Shown here: piece by piece, positions 14,570 through 20,600 of the stretch
Layout: the number at the start of each line of letters is the position of its first letter
Position numbering within the stretch: the first letter of the stretch is position 1
Assembly (NCBI GenBank): GCA_964490725.1
Contig: CAZBDU010000078.1
Span: 1-25,628, forward strand
Length of the DNA stretch: 25,628 nucleotides
DNA from: CAZBDU01 sp964490725
Lineage (GTDB): Bacteria > Spirochaetota > Spirochaetia > SZUA-6 > DRHE01
Direction: 5' to 3'
Translations under genes and position numbers: made by a program
Notes under the pieces: model-generated
The model's input: only the letters and a program-made list of their open reading frames with translations
What the model was told of the DNA's origin: nothing
The model's database searches: none

Positions 14570-15105
14570 TCTCTCCCCCTTTTCCACAGCTCGAAGTTTG
14601 TCCAGGTTCCGAGGTCCCTCCACAGGGCCTCCACCTCGGACCCGGATAGCTCCCTGATCTGCCAGCTCTGCCAGGTGTTCCCCCCTTCCCTGGAGCAATG
14701 CAGGACGAAGCAGTGCCGCAGCAGGCTGACCGAGCCCCACCGCAGCGAGAAGGACAGCTCCAGGGGGACCTCCCTGCCCCTGTGCCGGTTGAAGAGGAAG
14801 TGGCAGCCCGTGATGGTGTACCGTCCCGGCGGAAGCCTCCTGAGGGCGCTGAAGCGGCCGCAGCGGGGCTGGAGCCGGATGCACTCATCCACCTCCCTGA
14901 GGGACAGCTCGTAGGTACCGAAGGGCCTTCCCCCACCGGTCTGCACCGTCTCCAGGGGCACCAGCAGAAGCGTGCTCGGCGCCGGCCACGGCCTGGGCAG
15001 GCTGGGGGCTGCCGGCGCTGTCAGGCTGAAGGGAAACACGCTGGCCAGCACCTCCGCCCAGAGCACGAATCTGGTCCTGCTGCCGCACAACACGTCCATG
15101 GACAT
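14566..15105 (-). CDS. Unknown protein, possibly exported, coupled to the acylase
   Basis: I do not recognise this 179-aa protein. The last four bases ATGA are shared with the acylase start, so the two are translationally coupled. After a charged start there is a moderately hydrophobic stretch (about residues 12-35, ending APAAP) that could be an export signal, although it contains a Glu. The body is beta-strand-like with LPPGRYTITG (about residues 91-100), a pattern common in small extracellular beta-sandwiches, and several cysteines. No strong ribosome binding site precedes ATG 15105 or the second ATG at 15099, so the start is uncertain. An accessory or substrate-recognition partner of the acylase in the envelope is possible, but that is inference from coupling only. 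Confidence 0.6.
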   Translation of the reverse strand: MSMDVLCGSRTRFVLWAEVLASVFPFSLTAPAAPSLPRPWPAPSTLLLVPLETVQTGGGRPFGTYELSLREVDECIRLQPRCGRFSALRRLPPGRYTITGCHFLFNRHRGREVPLELSFSLRWGSVSLLRHCFVLHCSREGGNTWQSWQIRELSGSEVEALWRDLGTWTNFELWKRGRE

Positions 15106-15451
15106 CTGCAGAGCAAGAGCGGTGCCAGACTTCCTTGATTTCTTTTTCTTTTCTGCGTAAGGGATTGTGGAGACGGCGTGAGGCGGACCCGGATCAATCG
15201 CCGGCCGCAGGGTCCGCCGCGCGGGAGGACATAAATCGTTCCAGTATATATGGTTGCGAGGAGACGTCCGGCACCGGCCGGGATACGGAGGTTGATGGGC
15301 CTGCCCGGCCGCGGTGCGCCCGGGCAGGCCGGCCCGGCGGGGAGCCGCGGGCGTTGTGTGGATTTCCGCCGCCTACCGTACTACCATGAGGCTGCGGCCG
15401 CTCGCAGAGGGGCTTTCCTGAAATCCGCAGCCGCCTGGAAGGAGGCCAGCG
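15106..15451. other. Divergent intergenic region with AT-rich element and two hairpins
   Basis: 346 bp without a convincing gene. Near the minus-strand gene is a T-rich tract (15138-15153). At 15241-15253 is an AT-rich near-palindrome CCAGTATATATGG; on the minus strand it contains TATACT (15248 down to 15243, 5 of 6 matches to a -10), a possible promoter for the unknown protein/acylase pair. On the plus strand a perfect 11-bp hairpin (GGCCTGCCCGG 15298-15308 with CCGGGCAGGCC 15320-15330) and an 8-bp stem (GGCTGCGG 15390-15397 with CCGCAGCC 15425-15432) precede the GATase1-like gene, the second ending just before its AAGGAGG site. Confidence 0.45.
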
Positions 15452-16204
15452 ATGACCGGGGCAGGCAAACCAGTTCTCTATCTCGGCGACGACGGCCTGG
15501 AGGGCGCGGCGGCCTATCTTGCCGGCGTGATGAGCCACCACCGGATCGGCTACCGCCACCTGGGCTCCGGCCGCAGGGCGGAGGACAGGCTCCTCCGCGG
15601 GGAATACCGGCTGGTGGTGCTCAGCGACTACCCGGCGGCCAACCTGGCTGCGGCGCAGGCGGACCTGCTGGCCGAACGCGTGCGCGCGGGGACCGGGCTG
15701 CTGATGATCGGCGGCTGGGACTCCTTCCAGGGGCTGGGGGGCGGCTACCGGGGCACCAGGGTGGGGGAGCTGCTGCCGGTGGAGCTTTCCTCCGGGGACG
15801 ACCGGGTGAACTGGCCTTTCCCCTGCCTGGTATGGAAGGAAGGGCAGCACCCCATCACCGACGGGCTCCCCCTGGCCGCGCCGCCGGGGATCGGCGGGTA
15901 CAACCGCTTCACCGTCCGGGCGGGCTGCGAGCGGCTGCTGTCCGCCGTGCGCTTCCGCCCCAGCCTCAAGGAGGGCGCCTGCAGCTTCGTCGAGGAGGGG
16001 CGGGACCCGCTGCTGGTGGTGGGGCAGCACGGCCGGGGCCGGGTGGCCGCCTTCGCCTCCGACGTGGCGCCGCACTGGGTGGGGGGCTTCGTGGACTGGG
16101 GAGAGCGCCGCGTGCGGGCGGGAGAGCCCGGTCGCGAGGTGGAGGTGGGGGAGCACTACGCCCGCTTCTTCGCCAACCTTCTGGTCTGGACCGGACGCCT
16201 GTAG
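15452..16204 (+). CDS. GATase1-like (class I glutamine amidotransferase fold) protein, DUF1355-type
   Basis: A 250-aa soluble protein. ATG at 15452 follows a strong AAGGAGG 6-7 nt upstream. It resembles the GATase1_like proteins: PVLYLGDDGLEGAAAYLAGVM at the N-terminus, VVLSDYPAANL, the nucleophile-elbow equivalent LLMIGGWDSFQG, a middle HPITDGLP, and a final GRGRVAAFASDVAPHW plus ARFFANLLVW. The elbow has Ser/Asp rather than Cys, so it is not a glutaminase; related proteins are uncharacterised and often sit among sugar genes. Here it lies just before a ROK kinase and the PPi-PFK operon, suggesting a role in carbohydrate use, possibly binding or trimming a sugar. The next gene is convergent with a shared hairpin. 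Confidence 0.78.
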   Translation: MTGAGKPVLYLGDDGLEGAAAYLAGVMSHHRIGYRHLGSGRRAEDRLLRGEYRLVVLSDYPAANLAAAQADLLAERVRAGTGLLMIGGWDSFQGLGGGYRGTRVGELLPVELSSGDDRVNWPFPCLVWKEGQHPITDGLPLAAPPGIGGYNRFTVRAGCERLLSAVRFRPSLKEGACSFVEEGRDPLLVVGQHGRGRVAAFASDVAPHWVGGFVDWGERRVRAGEPGREVEVGEHYARFFANLLVWTGRL

Positions 16205-16228
16205 GCGGGAGGCCCGGCGGGGCCCGCC
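16204..16228. terminator. Shared hairpin between convergent GATase1-like and ROK genes
   Basis: GGCGGG (16204-16209, including the last stop base) pairs with CCCGCC (16223-16228), with an inner GGCC/GGCC (16211-16214 and 16221-16224) as an alternative. It fills the whole 24-bp gap. No T-run is present. Confidence 0.45.
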
Positions 16229-17185
16229 CTACTGCTCCAGCCGCTCCCAGGCCTGGGCGGCGGCGCCCAGGATGCCGGCGTCGTTGCTCAAGGCGGCGGC
16301 GTGCAGCTGGACCCCCGTCAGTGGCAGGGGCCAGGCGAACCGCGGCAGGTGGCGCCGTACCGGCTCCAGGAGCAGCTCCCCGGCGATGGAAACCCCGCCA
16401 CCGATCAGGCAGGCCTGGGTATCCATCAGGTTGACCAGGGTGCCCAGCGCCTGGGCGATGCGGCTGGCCGTGCGCTCCACCACCTCCCGCGCGCAGGGCT
16501 CACCGGAGGCTGCAAGCCTGAAGACCGAAAGCGGGGTGATCGGCTTTCCCTGCGGCGCCGGGTCCACGGCGGCGGCGCGCTCCCGCAGGTATGCGGCGGT
16601 GATGGCCGGCGCCGAGGCGTACTGCTCCAGGCACCCCCGGCTGCCGCAGTTGCACGGCGGGCCCTCGGCATCCAGGCACATATGCCCCAGCTCTCCGGCC
16701 AGCCCGCGGCTGCCGCGGTGGATGCGGCCGTCCACGACCAGCGCTCCTCCCACTCCGGCGCCCAGGGTGAGCATCACGAAGTGGCGATAGCCGCGGCCCA
16801 TGCCGAACTTCAGCTCCCCGGCGGCGGCGCAGTTGGCGTCGTTGTCGGCGAACACGGGAAGGCCGAACTCGTCGGCCAGGTAGGCCACCAGGGAGCGCTG
16901 CTTGAAGGCGGGCAGGTTCTCCGAGCCCTGCAGGACCCGTCCCTCGCGGCAGTCGATGAACCCGGGAGCCCCCACGCCGACGGCGGCGAGGTCCACCCCC
17001 GCCTCCTGCGCCAGCCGGCGGATCTCCGCGGCCACGGCGGCGAAGATCTCCTCGTAGGATGCCTGCGGGTTGATCTCCAGCCGGCGCTTGCCCTTCAGCC
17101 GGCCGCCCTGGTCCAGGATGCCCACCTTCGCGGCCGTTCCGCCGAAATCCACCCCCGCCAGCCACAGAGTGCGTGTCTTCTCCAC
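16229..17185 (-). CDS. ROK-family sugar kinase
   Basis: A 318-aa kinase of the ROK family (glucokinase / N-acetylhexosamine kinase type). DFGGTAAKVGI near residue 13 is the ATP phosphate loop, FADNDANCAA holds the catalytic Asp, GELGHM the conserved His, and C178-N-C180-G-S-R-G-C185 is the canonical CxCGxxGCxE zinc motif. The sugar is not readable; glucose, ManNAc, GlcNAc or allose are all possible in ROK. The GTG start at 17185 has GGGAG directly against it, too close for a normal ribosome binding site, whereas an extended -10 (17193-17201) lies 7 bp upstream, so a leaderless transcript is possible. It is divergent from the PPi-PFK operon, which contains a second ROK, and is not part of that operon. 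Confidence 0.92.
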   Translation of the reverse strand: MEKTRTLWLAGVDFGGTAAKVGILDQGGRLKGKRRLEINPQASYEEIFAAVAAEIRRLAQEAGVDLAAVGVGAPGFIDCREGRVLQGSENLPAFKQRSLVAYLADEFGLPVFADNDANCAAAGELKFGMGRGYRHFVMLTLGAGVGGALVVDGRIHRGSRGLAGELGHMCLDAEGPPCNCGSRGCLEQYASAPAITAAYLRERAAAVDPAPQGKPITPLSVFRLAASGEPCAREVVERTASRIAQALGTLVNLMDTQACLIGGGVSIAGELLLEPVRRHLPRFAWPLPLTGVQLHAAALSNDAGILGAAAQAWERLEQ

Positions 17186-17192
17186 CTCCCGG

Positions 17193-17201
17193 ACTATAGC
17201 A
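17193..17201 (-). promoter_or_regulatory. Extended -10 promoter for the minus-strand ROK kinase
   Basis: On the minus strand the bases read TGCTATAGT: a TGn extension plus TATAGT (5 of 6 matches to TATAAT). No convincing -35 lies upstream, which fits an extended -10 promoter. The predicted start of transcription falls at about 17185-17186, at the GTG itself. Confidence 0.45.
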
Positions 17202-17250
17202 CGCCTGGCTGCCCGGGGGCCACGCCCGCAGGCACCGGCGGGGCGTTTTC

Positions 17251-17280
17251 TTGATCATGGCGGAGGCTTTGTGCTATTCC
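17251..17280 (+). promoter_or_regulatory. Weak candidate promoter of the PPi-PFK operon
   Basis: TTGATC (17251-17256), 18-bp spacer and TGC-TATTCC (extended TG at 17272-17273, -10 at 17275-17280) in the 161-bp divergent region, about 67 bp before the PFK start. The -10 has only its first three bases matching, so confidence is low; the local AT-rich patch supports a promoter somewhere here. Confidence 0.3.
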
Positions 17281-17346
17281 TAAGGGGTCGATCCGGCTGG
17301 TGCGAGGAGAGGCGGGCGGCGGTCGAGCGCAGTGCGGGAGGTGGAG

Positions 17347-18531
17347 ATGGCGAAGGCAAACGCGGCGGTGGGCCAATCCGGGGGACCCACTTCGGTGATC
17401 AACAGCAGCCTGGCCGGCGTGATCGAAGCGGCGGAGGCCAGCCCCTCGGTGGAGCGCCTGTTCGGGATGCGCTGGGGGATCGAGGGGTTCATGGAGGATC
17501 TCCTGGTGGACCTGGGGGGCAGAGGCCGGACGTTCCTGCAGAAGCTGCGGCGCACCCCCTCCTCGGCGCTGGGCTCCTCGCGCCACAAGACCGCGGAGGA
17601 GGATTTTCCCCGCATCCTGGAGGTGCTGAGGAAGCACGACATCCGCTACCTGTTTCTCATCGGCGGCAACGACACCATGGACACGATTCATCGGGTGGAA
17701 GGCTGGTGCCGCAGGGAAGGCTACGAGCTGTTCGGGGTGGGGATCCCCAAGACCGTGGACAATGACCTCTTCGGTACCGACCACACGCCGGGGTTCCCCT
17801 CGGCGGCCCGCTGCAACGTCCTCAACGTGCTGCAGGCGGGGCTGCTGGCGCGGGACATGCAGAGGGTGGATCGCTACGTGATCTATCAGTCCATCGGGCG
17901 CGACGCCGGCTGGCTCACCGCATCCACGGCCCTGGCCCGCCGGCGGGAGGGGGAGGCCCCGCACCTGGTCTACCTCCCGGAGAGACCGTTCCAGCGGGAA
18001 CGGTTCCTGGCGGAGGTGGAGGACTGCCTGGGCCGCTACGGTTGGGTCTCCATCGCCTGCGGGGAAGGGCTCCAGTACGCCGACGGGACTCCGGTCAGCG
18101 CCTCCCGGACCACCGACAGGTTCGGCAACGTGGAGTTCGGCGCCATGGCCGGCGCCAGCGTGGCCCTTACCCTGCACCGGATGATCCACGAGGCGCTGGG
18201 CCTGCGCGGCGAGTTCCAGATCACCGAGAGCCTGGTCATGAGCGCCGCGGACCGGGCGGTGGAGCAGGACGTGGAGGAGGCGTGGCGCTGCGGGCAGCGT
18301 GCGGTGGAGCTGGCCGGGAAGGGCCGCTCCGGGGTGATGGTGACCATCGAGAGGAGGCCCGGCGCCCCCTACCGGATCGAGCTCGGCACCGCTCCGCTGT
18401 CCGAGGTGGCGGTGAAGAGCAAGCCCATGCCCGACGAGTTCATCAACGGGGCGGGGAACTTCGTCACCGAGGCCTTCTACGAGTACCTGCGGCCGCTGGT
18501 TGGCGAGCTTCCGGAGTACGTGTCGCTGTAG
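17347..18531 (+). CDS. Pyrophosphate-dependent 6-phosphofructokinase
   Basis: A 394-aa PfkA-superfamily enzyme converting fructose-6-phosphate to fructose-1,6-bisphosphate. ATG at 17347 follows GGGAGGTGG. The N-terminal GQSGGPTSVINSSLAGV is the phosphate-binding start. The phosphoryl-donor loop is GGNDT (residues 106-110), where ATP enzymes have GGDGS, and the catalytic loop is PKTVDND (134-140), whose Lys (K135) is the known marker of PPi-using enzymes; ATP enzymes carry PGTIDND-like sequence. The enzyme is therefore predicted to use PPi and be reversible, by established sequence rules. It begins a five-gene operon: the SIS gene follows after 20 bp. Fru-6-P could come from the SIS isomerase/deaminase and ROK kinase next door. 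A related sugar phosphate (for example sedoheptulose-7-P) as substrate cannot be excluded. Confidence 0.92.
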   Translation: MAKANAAVGQSGGPTSVINSSLAGVIEAAEASPSVERLFGMRWGIEGFMEDLLVDLGGRGRTFLQKLRRTPSSALGSSRHKTAEEDFPRILEVLRKHDIRYLFLIGGNDTMDTIHRVEGWCRREGYELFGVGIPKTVDNDLFGTDHTPGFPSAARCNVLNVLQAGLLARDMQRVDRYVIYQSIGRDAGWLTASTALARRREGEAPHLVYLPERPFQRERFLAEVEDCLGRYGWVSIACGEGLQYADGTPVSASRTTDRFGNVEFGAMAGASVALTLHRMIHEALGLRGEFQITESLVMSAADRAVEQDVEEAWRCGQRAVELAGKGRSGVMVTIERRPGAPYRIELGTAPLSEVAVKSKPMPDEFINGAGNFVTEAFYEYLRPLVGELPEYVSL

Positions 18532-18551
18532 AGGTTCCAAGGAGGACGATC

Positions 18552-19568
18552 ATGAACTTGAAGGAGTCCCGCTACTCGCGATTCGCCCTGGTGCGGGAGA
18601 TGATGGAAACGCCGGAGATCATCCGGCGCTTCGATCCGCAGGCGGCCGGGGCTTTCGTTCCGGCGCTGCGGGGGAGGAGTGGGCTCTTTCTCACCGGCGA
18701 GGGCTCCAGCCGCATCTTTCCCGCCAAACGGGCCCTGTACGACTCGCTGCGCCGGGCGGATCCCCTCCGCATCGTCACCGACGGGGCCACCCAGGCCCTG
18801 GAGTACGACCTGTCTGGCCTGGCCGTCTTCGGCGCCTCCAACTCGGGAAGGACCAAGGAGGTAGTGCGGCTGTTCAAGAGGCTGAAAGCTTCGGGCCACG
18901 AGGCGGTCTTCGGTCTGACCGCCACCGCCGGATCACCCGTGGAGGAGCTGGCGGTGAGGAGCCACATCCTGGCCAGCGGCAAGGAGGAGGCGGTGGCCGC
19001 CACCAAGAGCGTGGTGGAGCAGGCCCTGTTCTACGACAGCCTGCTGTGCGCGCTGCGGGGAGAATCCATGGGGGACCTCGGCGCTCTGGCGGACATGGTG
19101 GAGCAGGCCCTGACCCAGCCCGTGGAGCCGGCCCTGGTGGAGGCGGCCGCAAGAGCGACTACGATCTACTTCTCGGGCCGCAACAACGGCGTAGCCGAGG
19201 AGCTGACGCTGAAGGCATGCGAGATCGCCCGCAAGAAGGCGGACTTCCTGGAGGGGACCTACGCGGTGCACGGCATCGAGGAGGTCATGGGGCCTTCCGA
19301 GCTGGTGGTGGCGGTGGATCCTTTCGAGCCGGAGGAGGCCAAGATGCGGGAGACTCTGGTGGAGGGAGTGGGCCTGCAGGTGGCCTCCATCGCGGCGCGG
19401 CGCACCTCCTTCCCCACCCTGGTCGTCCCCGAGGCGGGCGCCCGCCAGGCCTACGTGGAGATCGCGGCGGGGTGGAACCTGCTGGTGGAGATCGGCACGG
19501 CCCTGGGGATCGACCTGGACAAGCCCCGGCGAGCCCGCAAGGTCGGGAACATCTATCGGGGCCAGTAG
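18552..19568 (+). CDS. Double-SIS-domain sugar-phosphate isomerase/deaminase
   Basis: A 338-aa protein of the GlmS-C/AgaS/FrlB-like group. ATG at 18552 follows AAGGAGGAC, so the reading frame's longer 5' extension into the PFK gene is rejected. The first SIS domain shows GEGSSRIFPAK, FGASNSGRTKEVV and later ATKSVVEQALFYDSLL; the second shows IYFSGRNNGVAEELTLKACEIARKKADFLEGTYAVHGIEEVM, where the E-L-x-L-K-x-x-E region and the His match the catalytic region of GlmS-type isomerases. Such enzymes isomerise aldose/ketose phosphates or remove an amino or amine-linked group from sugar phosphates to give Fru-6-P or similar. The next gene, a ROK kinase, starts directly at the base after its stop codon. 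The substrate is unknown, and an amino sugar or Amadori compound is a reasonable guess. Confidence 0.9.
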   Translation: MNLKESRYSRFALVREMMETPEIIRRFDPQAAGAFVPALRGRSGLFLTGEGSSRIFPAKRALYDSLRRADPLRIVTDGATQALEYDLSGLAVFGASNSGRTKEVVRLFKRLKASGHEAVFGLTATAGSPVEELAVRSHILASGKEEAVAATKSVVEQALFYDSLLCALRGESMGDLGALADMVEQALTQPVEPALVEAAARATTIYFSGRNNGVAEELTLKACEIARKKADFLEGTYAVHGIEEVMGPSELVVAVDPFEPEEAKMRETLVEGVGLQVASIAARRTSFPTLVVPEAGARQAYVEIAAGWNLLVEIGTALGIDLDKPRRARKVGNIYRGQ

Positions 19569-20600
19569 ATGAGCGGCGAGCTGCTGGCGGCGGTGGACAT
19601 AGGCGGTACCAAGATCACCGCCAGTATCGCGAGCCAGGAGGGGATCCTGGCCAGGGTGTACCAGGCCACGCGCAAGCGCGGGGACGAACGCACCATCCCC
19701 CGCCAGGTGGAGTACCTGATCGGCCTGGCCTGCCGGCAGGCGGACGGGGACCGCCGGCGGATCGCCGCCCTGGGCATCAGCACCTGCAGCCCCTTCGCCA
19801 AGAGAGGCGAGCATCTGGTGGTAGCCGCGCCCAACATCTGCGGGGGGCTGGCCGGCGAGGGCCGCCTCCAGCCCAACGACTGGACCGGAATCCCTCTGGC
19901 CGAAGAGCTCACCGGGCGCTACCCGCGCCTGGCCATCGGCAATGATGCCATCTCGGCAGCCGTGGCGGAGCACAGCTTCGGCGCAGGGCGGGGTGAGGAC
20001 GACATGCTTTACGTCACCTGGAGCACCGGCATCGGAGCGGGGGCGTTCGTGGACGGCCACCTGCTGACGGGGAAGAACGACAACGCCATGCACCTGGGGC
20101 ACACCATCATGAACTGGGACTACCAGGGACAGCCCCAGTGCGGCTGCGGCGGCTGGGCGCACCTGGAGGCGCTGGCGGCCGGCCCGGCAATCGCGCGGGA
20201 GTACGGCGCCTCGCCCCGGGAGGTCTTCGAGCGCTACCGGAAAGGGGAGCCTGCGGCCCGGGCGGTGGTGCAGAAGATCGCCGTCATCTTTGCCCGGGGG
20301 CTGCACAACGCGGTGAGCCTCCTGGACAGCCGCCTGGTCATCCTGGGGGGCGGGGTCATGAAGAGCTGGGACGTGCTGGAGCCCCTGGTGACCGGCGACT
20401 TCTACAGCACCTTCGCCCCCCTGACCGGCGGGGTGGCGTTCAAGCGTTCCGAGCTGGACCAGTACCTGGGGGATGTCGCCGGCCTCAGCCTGGTGATGCC
20501 GCAAGCGTGGATCGACGCCTGGCAGAGCGGGAAGCCCTGGGAGCGCTCGCCGGCCATGACCGTACTGGCCGACGATGAAGGAGGGCAGGCGGGTGAGTGA
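19569..20600 (+). CDS. ROK-family sugar kinase, variant zinc motif
   Basis: A 343-aa ROK protein starting with ATG immediately after the SIS stop codon (TAG-ATG); with no separate spacer it likely depends on coupling. VDIGGTKITASIAS is the phosphate loop, AIGNDAISAA holds the catalytic Asp, and HLGHTIMNWD the conserved His. The metal site is C191-G-C193-G-G-W-A-H198: the third Cys of the usual CxCGxxGCxE is His, a variant found in some ROK subgroups. It differs clearly from the minus-strand ROK at 16229-17185, so the two probably phosphorylate different sugars. It is expected to act as kinase just before the SIS enzyme. A sugar-binding regulator is unlikely because there is no helix-turn-helix. 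The C-terminal end overlaps the DUF4954 start. Confidence 0.9.
   Translation: MSGELLAAVDIGGTKITASIASQEGILARVYQATRKRGDERTIPRQVEYLIGLACRQADGDRRRIAALGISTCSPFAKRGEHLVVAAPNICGGLAGEGRLQPNDWTGIPLAEELTGRYPRLAIGNDAISAAVAEHSFGAGRGEDDMLYVTWSTGIGAGAFVDGHLLTGKNDNAMHLGHTIMNWDYQGQPQCGCGGWAHLEALAAGPAIAREYGASPREVFERYRKGEPAARAVVQKIAVIFARGLHNAVSLLDSRLVILGGGVMKSWDVLEPLVTGDFYSTFAPLTGGVAFKRSELDQYLGDVAGLSLVMPQAWIDAWQSGKPWERSPAMTVLADDEGGQAGE

Noticed and set aside
14570..14884. N-terminal extension of the acylase
   Set aside because: The lipoprotein signal starts at 14569 and the upstream part is the coupled unknown gene read in another frame.
15135..15389. 84-codon plus-strand frame in the 15106-15451 gap
   Set aside because: No ribosome binding site, no family resemblance, and it overlaps the hairpin and AT-rich element.
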